Origin: a virus
Length of the DNA: 41,891 nucleotides
IMG/VR virus record: IMGVR_UViG_3300046451_000396
Span: 1-41,891 of that record
Direction: 5' to 3' (one strand)
In this document: in pieces, positions 17,058 to 26,100 of the stretch
Numbering within the stretch: position 1 is the first letter of the stretch
Layout: the number at the start of each line of letters is the position of its first letter
Notes under the pieces: model-generated
What the model saw: the letters and a program-made list of their open reading frames with translations, nothing else
Told to the model about the DNA's origin: nothing
Database searches by the model: none
Translations under genes and position numbers: made by a program

Positions 17058-17314
17058 TATTCTTTATCTCTTTCTTTTTGACACGCTCGAATTTTGTCTC
17101 TCAAAGAGGCGTAATCAGAAAGGGCGTCAACAATGGCGGGGTTGCCGTTGGTATCGGGTAAGCTTTCTATTTCGTCTGCTAATTTATCATTAAATACTCT
17201 GTTGTATCCCGTGATATTAGGACAATAAATTTCTAACTCTGTCTTATAAACCGTGCTCGCGCAAGCGCTTAGATAAGTCATCGCGATTACGAGGAGCGTC
17301 ACTTTCAATTTCAT
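17057..17314 (-). CDS. o-spanin (outer-membrane lipoprotein, Rz1-like)
   Basis: An 85-residue protein starting at 17314 with a short signal peptide (MKLKVTLLVIAMTYLSAC) ending in the lipobox LSAC, with the lipidated Cys at C18. The mature part is about 68 residues and ends in a charged helix. The gene begins inside the upstream i-spanin gene in another frame (overlap 17244-17314), the classic Rz/Rz1 overlapping layout. It would join inner and outer membranes with the i-spanin in the last lysis step, which also shows that the host is Gram-negative. A longer in-frame ATG at 17368 would spoil the signal peptide and was not used. Confidence 0.85.
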   Translation of the reverse strand: MKLKVTLLVIAMTYLSACASTVYKTELEIYCPNITGYNRVFNDKLADEIESLPDTNGNPAIVDALSDYASLRDKIRACQKERDKE

Positions 17315-17507
17315 TGCTGTCTTGCTCCATTGCCTTATAAAAATCTGCTCTTTCATGTTCCGTTTCAACGGCTTCTTTCAAAGCCTCACGTTGCTCAATT
17401 TTAGAACCATCACGGCGTCCAAGGAGGTATAAGATGGGTAAAAGCATGGCGATTAAGCCCGCCAATACTATCTTAACTTTTGCCCAAATACCTATAAATG
17501 GAAGCAT
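17244..17507 (-). CDS. i-spanin (inner-membrane spanin, Rz-like)
   Basis: An 87-residue protein with one N-terminal membrane segment (about residues 11-29, VKIVLAGLIAMLLPILYLL) followed by RR and a charged helix rich in Glu, Arg and Lys, as in class Rz i-spanins. It starts in a TAATG overlap with the endolysin stop (17507), and its 3' end overlaps the o-spanin in a different frame. It is shorter than lambda Rz (153 residues), but short versions are common. The call rests on architecture and gene order. Confidence 0.8.
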   Translation of the reverse strand: MLPFIGIWAKVKIVLAGLIAMLLPILYLLGRRDGSKIEQREALKEAVETEHERADFYKAMEQDSNEIESDAPRNRDDLSKRLREHGL

Positions 17508-18247
17508 TACCGCCCACCTTCTTTGTGATCAGTAATTCGCGAATAAGCAACGAGGGCAATGCCCGCTACAGTAAGTCCAAGAAAGACCATTTTAATAGAA
17601 TCTGAATACATAATAAGTGGTCCAAGGTTTGTAGCCGCGTCACCTAAAACAGATCCTAATGTACCAATACCTGCCGCCCCTGCACCTGCCATAGTTTTAG
17701 ACTTAGTGAGAGGTTTCTTTTCAGTTTGCACTGGTTTTTGTGGCATTAAATCGCCACCTTCTTGTGAGGATAAAGGTGCGTCCATCGTCCATAATGCCGC
17801 TTCGGCAGTACGGCGTCTGGTTAATCCTCTAAGCTCAGTTAATTTACCATCAACACGAGCTTTATTCCACCTAATAATTTGTGCAGGGATCTCTTCGTAA
17901 AGGCCCTTATTTAACTTTTTAAGAAGTGTAGATGATCTGAAATTAATAGCGCCTAAGTTAAACACAAACGACACAAGCGCGTCGTACCGAAATTGGCTCA
18001 GAGGCACATTAACTGCACTTCTTACGGTGTTACCCGCATCATGCAGATCTTCTATAAGGAACTTTTCACAGTCTCCTACAGAAGCCCTCATACCAGACTT
18101 AACACCCTTGCAATGGCCGTATCCAATTGTCCACTTTCCTGCCGGACAACGGTAGGCCCTTACATCACCTTCTTCAGTGACTTTATGTAAGCCTTCAAAT
18201 TTACGAACGATATCTATGCCGCTCTCTGATACTTTTGTGGGGATCAT
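17507..18247 (-). CDS. endolysin, GH24 muramidase with C-terminal membrane segment
   Basis: A 246-residue protein starting at ATG 18247 (ATGA overlap with the upstream gene); an in-frame TTG at 18259 is less likely. The N-terminal GH24 lysozyme domain has E18 (KFEGLH), C34 (YRCPAG) and T40 (WTIGYGH). This gives an E-C-T triad, the Cys variant known from P1 Lyz-type endolysins. There are 15 residues between E and C instead of the usual 8, because of an inserted loop. After about residue 150 comes a linker with QKPVQTEKKPLTKSK, a Gly/Ala-rich stretch and a hydrophobic segment (IKMVFLGLTVAGIALVAYS, about 220-238) near the C-terminus. There is no N-terminal signal, so the membrane anchor is at the unusual end. 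Confidence 0.9.
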   Translation of the reverse strand: MIPTKVSESGIDIVRKFEGLHKVTEEGDVRAYRCPAGKWTIGYGHCKGVKSGMRASVGDCEKFLIEDLHDAGNTVRSAVNVPLSQFRYDALVSFVFNLGAINFRSSTLLKKLNKGLYEEIPAQIIRWNKARVDGKLTELRGLTRRRTAEAALWTMDAPLSSQEGGDLMPQKPVQTEKKPLTKSKTMAGAGAAGIGTLGSVLGDAATNLGPLIMYSDSIKMVFLGLTVAGIALVAYSRITDHKEGGR

Positions 18248-18528
18248 CTTAAATACCAAAATCCTGTACTAATTGAGGCAGTAATTACTACCCAAAATAC
18301 TCTTTCAGCGAACCGAATAGTGGTGCCATATTTGATGTTGCTTTCTTCAACTTCATCAATCCGTTTTTCCAACCCTTCTTGGCGATCTTCGTATTTCCCC
18401 AAACGATTGAAGATCGTTACCATCCGTTCTTCCATCCGCGCCAAAGACACTACAGCTTCCGCTAATTTGTCGAGTTTATCCTCAATCCTTGATAATCTGT
18501 GTGTATCCATAGTGCCTTCGGTGCTCAT
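18244..18528 (-). CDS. coiled-coil protein with C-terminal membrane segment, holin-like (XhlA-like)
   Basis: A 94-residue protein from ATG 18528. ATG 18510, which has a GAAGG in front, is an alternative start giving 88 residues. A charged helical region (RIEDKLDKLAEAVVSLARMEE ... RQEGLEKRIDEVEES) is followed by one C-terminal hydrophobic segment (VFWVVITASISTGFWYL). This resembles XhlA/hemolysin-like small lysis proteins, which are encoded beside endolysins. It overlaps the endolysin start as ATGA and would be the best holin candidate in this cassette, since no other small multi-membrane protein is present. The function is inferred from topology and place. Confidence 0.65.
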   Translation of the reverse strand: MSTEGTMDTHRLSRIEDKLDKLAEAVVSLARMEERMVTIFNRLGKYEDRQEGLEKRIDEVEESNIKYGTTIRFAERVFWVVITASISTGFWYLR

Positions 18529-18535
18529 CTGCTCA

Positions 18536-19930
18536 TTAGCGGGTAGATGAGTACGGGGATGCAAGACCTGAATACACCTGAGCTTGACCACCTGTGGTCT
18601 GTCCCATCATTGCATTCGAGCCAGCCGCGTAGCCAAACTTATCCATCTGCGCCATCATTTCATTAATATTGACAGAAGCATCATCAACTCGTTGCCCCGC
18701 CTGATTGAACGCGGCAAGCATTAAGTTACCTTGCTGGTCAATCGCACGAGCGACTTGAGTGCCGCTTGTAGTTGTGCTGTTCGTAATCAGCCTACCTGTC
18801 TCATCAAATGAATCGACTAGAGTTTTAAAGTTTGAGCGAACATTTTGATCAAGACTTAGAGACTGATCAGATAGAACCTGACGGGCTGTATCTAGTCGGT
18901 CAACAAACTCAGTACGCATATTTTGCGTCTGTTGAGTGCCGTCGTCAAACCCTGAAGTAATCTGACGAGCTACATTGGCAAAGTCTTTAACTGCCGACTC
19001 CGAGTTATTCTGAACTTCGGATTGAACACCTGATACATCAGAACGCACATTAGAAAGACCTTGCGCCGAAGCATCTGAACTTGACGCAATCCTTTCTGAA
19101 AGCTGTGCGTTACCACCAACTACCGCGTCTTGGATACGACCCCGCTGTTGATTAGCAATAGTAGAGCCCTTATCATAATCATTACGGAATTGATCAAGCC
19201 CTGTTTGCATAGCCGCCTGACGAGCCGCACCTTCAGTTTGCCCCTGTGCCAACGCGGCATAGTAGGTATCTAAGTTGCCGCCGTACTGTTTAACAAGATC
19301 GGCAATATTAGCTTGTCCTGTCATAACATTGTCAGAAGTCTCTGTAAGTTGGTTACCGAGATTTGCACCTACATTAGTTACATTCTCGTTAACGCTACTA
19401 AAGCCTTCATTCTGACCTTCTAGAATAGCTGTATCACCTGCGTACACCTGATCTGAAAGACCTGTGAAGCCTGTGTCTAGCGCTGTATTCTGTTCTGCAA
19501 ACGCTGTATCAAGACCTGTACCTAGTTCACCAAAGCGAGTGTCTACTTGACCACTCAAATTACCAAACCCAGTATTCACGCCTTCATTAACATTAGCAAA
19601 TCCAGTAGTCATTTGATCACCGTAGCCAGCCATAGTGTTACCTACGGTTGTGCCTAAGTCACCAATTTGAGTACCTACAGTTGCAAAGCCATCATTTACC
19701 GAGCCTTGTACGCCCGTGATGCCTCGGTTTACGTTATTAAAATTATCATCGACATCATCAAAGCCGGTTGTGATTTCACGAGAAAGATCCCGTGCTTGAT
19801 CATCAAACCCGTCTGTAACGCCTCTAATATCTGTCCGAATCGTGTCCTGACCACTACGCAAACCAGAAAACTGAGAGCTATAATCTGGTGGCGGCGGAGG
19901 AGGAGCCGGTGCTGGAGAACTACCACCCAT
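18536..19930 (-). CDS. repeat-rich rod or fibre-like structural protein
   Basis: A 464-residue protein with a proline-rich N-terminus (MGGSSPAPAPPPPPPDYSS) and a long array of degenerate repeats of about 11 residues with Gly-Phe or Gly-Leu at fixed places (TGFDDVDDNF, DGFATVGTQIGDLG, TGFANVNEGV, TGFGNLSGQV, TGFTGLSDQV), about residues 50-190. Similar hydrophobic spacing continues to about 400. This pattern is typical of parallel trimeric coiled coils in phage fibres or core proteins. No cysteines are seen. It overlaps the acyltransferase gene upstream by 11 nt and lies just before the lysis genes. A structural role is likely, the exact location unknown. Confidence 0.7.
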   Translation of the reverse strand: MGGSSPAPAPPPPPPDYSSQFSGLRSGQDTIRTDIRGVTDGFDDQARDLSREITTGFDDVDDNFNNVNRGITGVQGSVNDGFATVGTQIGDLGTTVGNTMAGYGDQMTTGFANVNEGVNTGFGNLSGQVDTRFGELGTGLDTAFAEQNTALDTGFTGLSDQVYAGDTAILEGQNEGFSSVNENVTNVGANLGNQLTETSDNVMTGQANIADLVKQYGGNLDTYYAALAQGQTEGAARQAAMQTGLDQFRNDYDKGSTIANQQRGRIQDAVVGGNAQLSERIASSSDASAQGLSNVRSDVSGVQSEVQNNSESAVKDFANVARQITSGFDDGTQQTQNMRTEFVDRLDTARQVLSDQSLSLDQNVRSNFKTLVDSFDETGRLITNSTTTSGTQVARAIDQQGNLMLAAFNQAGQRVDDASVNINEMMAQMDKFGYAAGSNAMMGQTTGGQAQVYSGLASPYSSTR

Positions 19931-20354
19931 ATAATTTACCTCTTCGCTTTATTGAAGGTTTGTTTAATCTACGCCAATATATGAAGCGTTTTTTGCCATA
20001 CATATCGACGTACTCTTTTTTTAGGTCAGCAACCATTTTCTTAGCGTGACCATATGGTGCTATAAATTCTAAGCCCCATATCTCGTCCCCGTCTTCGGCT
20101 TCGTAATCACCTTCTTGAATTACATAGCTGTCATCTAGGAACTCTTCAGATTTCTCCTTTGAAATAAAAACCCATGTAAATAATCCTATTATTTTGTCTG
20201 GGTCTTTTTCGTCATAGAAAAATCTAATCTTGTTGTGCATCAACGGGTAAATAAAATATTGGTAGAATTCAGCTACCGAATACCAGCGGTGATGCTCAGA
20301 TTGTGCAAAAAGAAATAAGCCATCTAGCACAGGGCCATTTGATATTTTTTTCAT
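19920..20354 (-). CDS. HlyC-like toxin-activating lysine acyltransferase family protein
   Basis: A 144-residue protein resembling the RTX toxin acyltransferase HlyC over its core. HHRWYSVAEF (H21, W24) matches the catalytic HxxW region around HlyC H23. GLFTWVFISKE matches the 'Y.sWA.ls.E' segment, and EIWGLEFIAPYG matches 'WFIDWIAPFG'. HlyC Asp92 is replaced here by Glu96. HlyC transfers acyl chains from acyl-ACP to internal lysines of a protoxin. No RTX toxin is present, so the target may be a virion or host protein. The gene is first in its transcription unit behind a good promoter at 20404-20432. The family call is by eye and fairly strong; substrate and activity are unknown. Confidence 0.75.
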   Translation of the reverse strand: MKKISNGPVLDGLFLFAQSEHHRWYSVAEFYQYFIYPLMHNKIRFFYDEKDPDKIIGLFTWVFISKEKSEEFLDDSYVIQEGDYEAEDGDEIWGLEFIAPYGHAKKMVADLKKEYVDMYGKKRFIYWRRLNKPSIKRRGKLYGW

Positions 20355-20403
20355 ATTAGTAAGTCACTTTTAATGTGGTGCTTACTTCATTGCTAGTGCT
20401 TTT

Positions 20404-20432
20404 ATTATATACTAATTGTAACATTTACTCAA
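20404..20432 (-). promoter_or_regulatory. sigma70-like promoter for the acyltransferase, rod and lysis genes
   Basis: On the minus strand TTGAGT (20427-20432) and a perfect TATAAT (20404-20409) are separated by 17 bp, and the start would be near 20397. It lies in the only sizeable gap (20355-20485) between the fibre genes and the lysis region, so it likely boosts late lysis expression. Upstream, 20438-20465 contains an imperfect inverted repeat (GGATTGGTT / AACCATTCC) without a T-run. Confidence 0.75.
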
Positions 20433-20485
20433 GAGGAATGGTTATATATGATATAAACCAATCCTATGATCATCGCCACAGGCGT

Positions 20486-20752
20486 CTATACAAGGAGGGT
20501 AGCTTCTTCATTGCGCTGGACGACAGTTTTTACCCAGCCCTGTGCAACCGCCAGCGCAACCATGTCATCCTTAGACGATGGAACCTGTGTGCCAGTGTCC
20601 AAGCATTTCTGCACGGTGAGAGCCACGATTTCATTAACGGCATTACCGCATCGTACATGCACTGCGTTGTCAATCCAGTCTTGTGCGGACAATGCCTCGA
20701 CATGAAGAGCTTTATCTTCTGCGGCTGAAAGTGTGATTGTGTATGTTGCCAT
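20486..20752 (-). CDS. small conserved protein next to fibre genes, unknown function
   Basis: An 88-residue protein (MATYTITLSAAEDKALHVEAL...) with RBS AAGGAAA. Near-identical-looking short proteins are common beside tail-fibre genes of marine phages; I know them only as hypothetical. It has a beta-like N-terminus, a central helical region with two Cys (C35, C50), and a C-terminal segment ending RNEEATLLV. Its position directly after the C1q-type fibre suggests a fibre-associated or assembly role (inference). Confidence 0.7.
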   Translation of the reverse strand: MATYTITLSAAEDKALHVEALSAQDWIDNAVHVRCGNAVNEIVALTVQKCLDTGTQVPSSKDDMVALAVAQGWVKTVVQRNEEATLLV

Positions 20753-20769
20753 AGTCTTTTTCCTTTGGA

Positions 20770-22692
20770 TTATCCCAATAAATATATATACATGCGGTTA
20801 TAACTGGCGTTTCCGTGGATGGTTCCTAAATTCACATTAAATTCAATATAGTCACTAGCTGACAGAGCTACTAAATTCTGAGATGAGAAGTTGTCGTGAG
20901 CGGAGGTGGGGTGGGCTTGCGTCAGGGCCCCGGAGCCTATAGCTCCCCCGTTTTTCCACATAGTTATTTGAGCAGTTGCGGTGGCTAAATGGTGGTAACC
21001 AACAAAGTAAGTACCAGCAACAGGTACAGTGAATCTATTACCGCTTATTGTAATACCGCCCCTAGCTATAGCACCTCCGTTTAAAGGAATAAGAGCAGTA
21101 GCAGTTATATCAGCGCCGCTGTATGAGGCAGAGGCCGCTGGCTGACCCGGCATCGTCACATTACCCGCAAGGGACATCCCTGAGATGGTCATACCTGAAC
21201 GTGTAATCACTATAGCATTAGTTTCAGCATTCCCCGCATCATTAAGAGCTTGTATCTCGTAAGTTGTCCCGTTTCTGGCAATCGTTCTCCATACTTTACT
21301 ATCAACTGCTCCTAACGTAGCCTCTGATATATATTGTGGATACCTTAGAGCTGATAGCTGGCTAATTGTGGAGTCAGCTCCACCGGCGGCTAAAATAGTA
21401 CTCGTCCCAATACCCACGTTTCCGCTGGCGTCGATGCGCATTGCTTCTGTGTTGTTTACACTAGTGATTAGACCGCCGGCGGCGATTGCTGTTAATTGTG
21501 CCCGAACAGCCGAATAGGCATTATTAATAAAACGAATTGTAACAACATCAGACGAATCCTGTCCCACTAAGTCGACTGTATGTGTACTCGTACCTTGATC
21601 GATAGTGAGTTTAGCGTTTGCTGTTATCGTCGTGCCAATACCGACTTTGCCGCTGGCGTCGATACGCATTCGCTCAAGAGGCTGTGATGTATTGTCTTCA
21701 AGAAGTTTCGTGTGGAAGGCTAGAAGCCCCATCTGCCCAGATGACCCTTGAGCGGCGTACCGTATTTTTGCGTAGTTGATCGGGTTCGTGCTGTAAGAAG
21801 CACCGTAAGAAACTCCGTTGGCCTCACCGGCAGGCCCATCCGTGCGACCTTGAATAGTAGCAGAATTATTGCCATTTTCCACAACCAAAACTGGAGCAAA
21901 GCCATCGGCGTATGTGCTTGGCGAAGTCGTCCCAATACCGACGTTGCCGTTGGTGTCGATACGCATATGTTCTGCGTTGTTGGCATAAAACGCCATTGGA
22001 TGATTAGTAGTCGTACCCACTGACCCGTTTGCACTTGAAGTGTTGTACAGGATGGTACTGACGGTGCCGTCGTTAACGGAAATACCGGCGTTTGTACCTG
22101 AAACAACGGACAGCTTTGTCCCCGGATCCGACGTGCCGATACCGACGTTGCCTCCTTGCGGATTAATTGCAAGAACACCGCCAGTTGATGTTGATCCATT
22201 AATCAAATGTTCGATGGTCGCCACGTTGTCCGCAGACGGGTAGATATAAAGTATATCGTTTGCGCCACTTCCGACCACAGAAATGCCGTTAGCTCGGTTA
22301 AGTGAAGACGCTTTAACTTCTAAAAGACTTGCCGGAACCGTCGTGCCAATCCCCAATGCTCCAGCACTAGCATCAAATGTCATACCAGCCGTAGAACCAT
22401 CATCTTTATACATGATGATATCGCCGTTAGTAGCAATCTTCATTTTGTTTATGGCGGTCACCCCGCCAGCAAAATATAACTCTCCATCATTTGCCCCACT
22501 ACGAAACTTAATTATGGACGCACCGCCAACCTGTTGCATCTGCATCAACTGATTAGAGCCATCGGTGTCTTGAATAATAAAATCTGGGTAGCTGTCCGCA
22601 ACAGTCAAATCACCCGATACGGTAAGACCTACTGCATTCGTATCCAGTACGTCATTAGATCCAATGTCGGCTATATTTCTTGCTTTTGTCAT
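20770..22692 (-). CDS. tail fibre with GIGT repeats and C1q/TNF-like C-terminal domain
   Basis: A 640-residue protein. The N-terminus (MTKARNIADIGSNDVL) is of the kind found at the start of many phage fibre proteins and probably binds the tail or another fibre. The shaft contains repeated MRID.SGNVGIGT.SP units (near residues 120, 180, 255, 345 and 430), which also occur in the 1609-residue fibre next door. The last roughly 120 residues (FTVPVAGTYFVGYHHLATA ... NRMYIYLLG) have the beta-sandwich pattern of C1q-like trimeric heads, a likely receptor-binding tip. No S74 chaperone is present. It is a secondary fibre or an alternative receptor-binding protein. Confidence 0.8.
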   Translation of the reverse strand: MTKARNIADIGSNDVLDTNAVGLTVSGDLTVADSYPDFIIQDTDGSNQLMQMQQVGGASIIKFRSGANDGELYFAGGVTAINKMKIATNGDIIMYKDDGSTAGMTFDASAGALGIGTTVPASLLEVKASSLNRANGISVVGSGANDILYIYPSADNVATIEHLINGSTSTGGVLAINPQGGNVGIGTSDPGTKLSVVSGTNAGISVNDGTVSTILYNTSSANGSVGTTTNHPMAFYANNAEHMRIDTNGNVGIGTTSPSTYADGFAPVLVVENGNNSATIQGRTDGPAGEANGVSYGASYSTNPINYAKIRYAAQGSSGQMGLLAFHTKLLEDNTSQPLERMRIDASGKVGIGTTITANAKLTIDQGTSTHTVDLVGQDSSDVVTIRFINNAYSAVRAQLTAIAAGGLITSVNNTEAMRIDASGNVGIGTSTILAAGGADSTISQLSALRYPQYISEATLGAVDSKVWRTIARNGTTYEIQALNDAGNAETNAIVITRSGMTISGMSLAGNVTMPGQPAASASYSGADITATALIPLNGGAIARGGITISGNRFTVPVAGTYFVGYHHLATATAQITMWKNGGAIGSGALTQAHPTSAHDNFSSQNLVALSASDYIEFNVNLGTIHGNASYNRMYIYLLG

Positions 22693-22819
22693 ATTACGGG
22701 TTTCCTAAATAAGTACTCAGCGGCTACGGCCCAAGGTAACGGGGTAGGTTGTTCTGCGGCGTAAGTAGCGTCACTAACTATCTTGATATGTATCTTGATA
22801 TATCTTTTGCTCTTGTCAT
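22689..22819 (-). pseudogene. possible frameshifted small gene between the fibre genes
   Basis: From ATG 22819 (ATGA overlap with the upstream gene) the frame gives MTRAKDISRYISR and stops. A second frame without any ATG, GTG or TTG continues through IKIVSDATYAAEQP, LPWAVAAEYLFRKPVI and ends at TGA 22691-22689, overlapping the fibre start as ATGA. Dropping one AT from the ATATAT run at 22798-22803 joins both into one ORF of about 42 residues. A 12-nt tandem repeat (22778-22801) lies at the junction. It may be a broken gene, a phase-variable gene, or a remnant of a second fibre start (compare MTKARNIAD of the next gene). Low certainty. Confidence 0.35.
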
Positions 22820-23130
22820 TCCCACGGTGCTCCCCTTGCTGTTACTGGGTTAGCTTTTGCGTACATCTGTGAAGCTACGCCTTCTTCTATTGAAGTCACT
22901 TGCTCATCTCCCAAAGCATTTTTAGCCCAACCAATAGCCATTTCTTCTGTCACATCTGCATAAGGTATTGGAGTTCCTACAAGTGTTACCCCCACAGCCC
23001 CATAAGAGGCCCCTGTGTTACCATCTGCGTCAGAGTCAGAAGCTGTCCAATGGATTTGTGTGATTATGTTTTCGTTAACGCCCTGTGTTAAGTCTCTATC
23101 AAGGGTGTGTATTTTCCATGTTACCGTCAT
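22816..23130 (-). CDS. small fibre-associated protein, unknown function
   Basis: A 104-residue protein (MTVTWKIHTLDRDLTQGVNENIITQIHW...) between the two fibre genes. It has an N-terminal beta-rich half with the pattern 'IHW.A...D.DG.TGASYGAVGV', then a helical half ending in GAPWE. Short proteins with the same 'MTVTW.I..LD....' start are frequent beside S74-type fibres in marine phages. I recall them as a domain of unknown function and assign none. The gene starts right after the large fibre stop and overlaps the next reading frame by ATGA. Confidence 0.7.
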   Translation of the reverse strand: MTVTWKIHTLDRDLTQGVNENIITQIHWTASDSDADGNTGASYGAVGVTLVGTPIPYADVTEEMAIGWAKNALGDEQVTSIEEGVASQMYAKANPVTARGAPWE

Positions 23131-23132
23131 TT

Positions 23133-26100
23133 TTATGCTCCTTCTAGCGCGGTTATTCTAGCTGTTAACGCTAGTATCATTGTCTGTTGTTCTTTGATTG
23201 CAGAAACCAGATAAGGGATTATTGCGGATTGATTGAGCGTCAAATACTCGTCAGCCTCATCAACCTCACCAGATGAATCCGGCGTTGTGGTTCTGCCGAC
23301 TGCTTCTGGAATTACTGTCTCGACATCTTGAGCAATAAAACCTTTCTGATTATTTTCGCCGTTGATGAAATCAAAGGTTGCCGGTTTGAGTTGTAGAATT
23401 TGAGCCAACCCACTGTCGAAATAACTGATGTTTTCTTTTAGTCGTCGGTCAGATGAAACAGTAAATGCTGAAGCACGAGCAATTCCATAACCAGAGCCAC
23501 CGTTGCCGACATCGATACCGCTTCCTCCAGCAAACCAATTTAGGTAAATTCTGCCCCCAGTGCCCACTTTCGAGTCGATGTGGAAATTACCTGCGGAATT
23601 GCCGTATCCACCCTTAAGGGTGGACATGCGTATGGAGCCGTTAGTGACATCAAGCTTTTCCGCCGGAGCCGTCGTGCCAATACCGACGTTGCCACCATTC
23701 AAGTAACTACTACCAGAAGCAGAAAGATATACGACTTTGGACCCTTGGTGGCTCACTGCGAACCCCCTTTGTCCGGCGGCGGTGTGAGTCATCCACTCAA
23801 GGACACCATCTGCCGGAGAATATAACTTTTTATCGACTGCGCCCGTGCCCCCAAAACCAACACCATCTGTTCCTGAAATATGTAATTTTTGCAGTGGAGC
23901 CGTCGTGCCGATGCCGACGTTATTGCCGACGAGCCGCATAGTTTCTGAGGTATTAGAGCCAAGGGCTAAATCACCCGGACCAATAAGCGCCAAATCCGTG
24001 GCGGCGCTCGATGCTGTATCACCGCCTGTCCCCCACAGACGAAAATTCCAAACGGGGTTTGCCGTCTGATACTGCGCGTCATTTGAGTATCCAAATGATA
24101 ACATTGATACGCCCGGGTGACTGCTATCGTAGCTACGAAGCGCCATGACCGGTGTCGGCCAATCAGAACTCTCTGTCGGGGACGCCGCCGTGCCGTTGTA
24201 TTTCGAGACGAGGATGTTTCCTGCTGAATTGATGAGCATGCGTATTGATTGAGACGCAATATCAGCGGTTCCAGTTGTAAAACCAATGCCGGAGTAGCCG
24301 CCAAGGTTTAGATAATTACCACCACCTGCATAAGGCCCTGCGGCTCCTCGCCAAATACCAGCGTTTGCATCAGTTGATGTAACATCACCTAAAGATAATA
24401 AACCTGTGTTGTTTGCACTACCTAGTTTTGCGTTGCCTAAAACCTGCAAAGTCTTTTGAGATTTGAGTGTAACAGGAGCCGTCGTGCCGATGCCGACGTT
24501 GCCACCGGTTGTGATGTTCATCAAAGCACCACCAGTAGCGGCAGATATTTGAACACCCGGAGTAGAAGTGGCATCTGTTGCGCCGAAATATACTGTACCG
24601 CCGCTATCGATGTATCTTGCCCCGACGCCGTATTTTTCATTATTCGCGGCGAAATAGCTTCTGCCGCCAGCGACATGGAGCTTACCGGCAGGAGCAGTTG
24701 TGCCAATACCAACATTGCCCCCAACAGGGTTTAACAATAGTGGATAAGTTGTTGCTAGATTAGCTGTGTCTGTAGACTGCAACCAAGAGCCTGTTCCACC
24801 ACCTTGTCCTATATCTAAAGTTCCCGTAAAGCTACCCCCGGGCCTAATACGCATGACTGCGCTTGTTGCTTGAGTTGTTCCTGATGTAGCCGCTGTATTG
24901 TTCGCCCCGGCATTACCTACAATCTCTTGCTTGAAGTTAGTTGCAACAGCCGTTGTGCCGATGCCGATGTTGCCGTCGCGGTTGATGCGCATACGCTCAT
25001 CACCAGCAGAAAAACCATTTACGTCATTTACATCACCATTAAAGAACTTTAAAGCACCACGACCATTTAGCGCAGTTCTCTCAAAAACTATACCTGCTTT
25101 TGGTGCAAACGCCGTAGTTTCAGCACTAGCGCTTACTTGAAAAGCTATACCAGCAGAATGATTTCCAGAACCTTCGTTCTGTAATAGAAGTTGTGTTGCA
25201 ACGGCACTGTTTGATGTCTCATATACATGAAGCTTATCTAGTGGGGCTCCATCCCCAATACCGACGTTGCCATCAGATCCTTGCACAAACAGCGCGTGGG
25301 TGTTCGTGTCACTCTCAACACGGAAGTCAGCGTCAGCACCAGCTTCGTTTATTACAACGCCGCCTTCTAGGTTTTCTTCATCTGTACCATTAACCCATGC
25401 TGTACCATTATACTTCAGTACCTGCCCGTTAGACGGACTTGCGATAGACACATCGGTCATATCATCGATTGATTGGTTGGCAAGAGTAAATGTGCCAAAT
25501 GTTACAACTTCAAGAACATCGCCAACACTAGCCCCAGCGGAAAGCTGAAGTGAGGTACCTGATGTTGCGGTAAAATCCGCTCCATTTACGAGGCGAATTC
25601 CATTTAAATATGTATCTAGAAACCCAGAATCGTATGCTAGGGAGTTAGAGTTATCGTCTGCACCACTGAATGTAGTTTGTGCCGCTGTCGCGGTGTATTT
25701 AAATCTTTCAGAAGTACCATTAACAGAAGAACCCGCTGGAACCCATCCAGAAGATCCATATACCTGCATGGTGCTTGTAGCCGTATTAAAATAGAGGGTT
25801 CCTATAACTAAGGCATCCCCATCATTATCTACGGTAGGTGCTGTAGCTTTAGGGCCAAGATACTGATCTGTAAAATCATCTAAAGATGTAGCCGCCGATG
25901 TAGCACTATTTGCCGCGTTGGTTTCACTTGTAGCCGCGTTAGTGGCACTGGTTGCCGCATTCGTTTCTGAAGTCGCGGCATTTGCGGCTGAAGTTGCCGC
26001 CGCCGTGGTACTACCAAATATAGTGTCAATGTAGTTCTTAGTAGCCGCATCTTGTGCGCTAGTAGGATCAGTAACATTCGTTACCTTATTAGATCCCATA

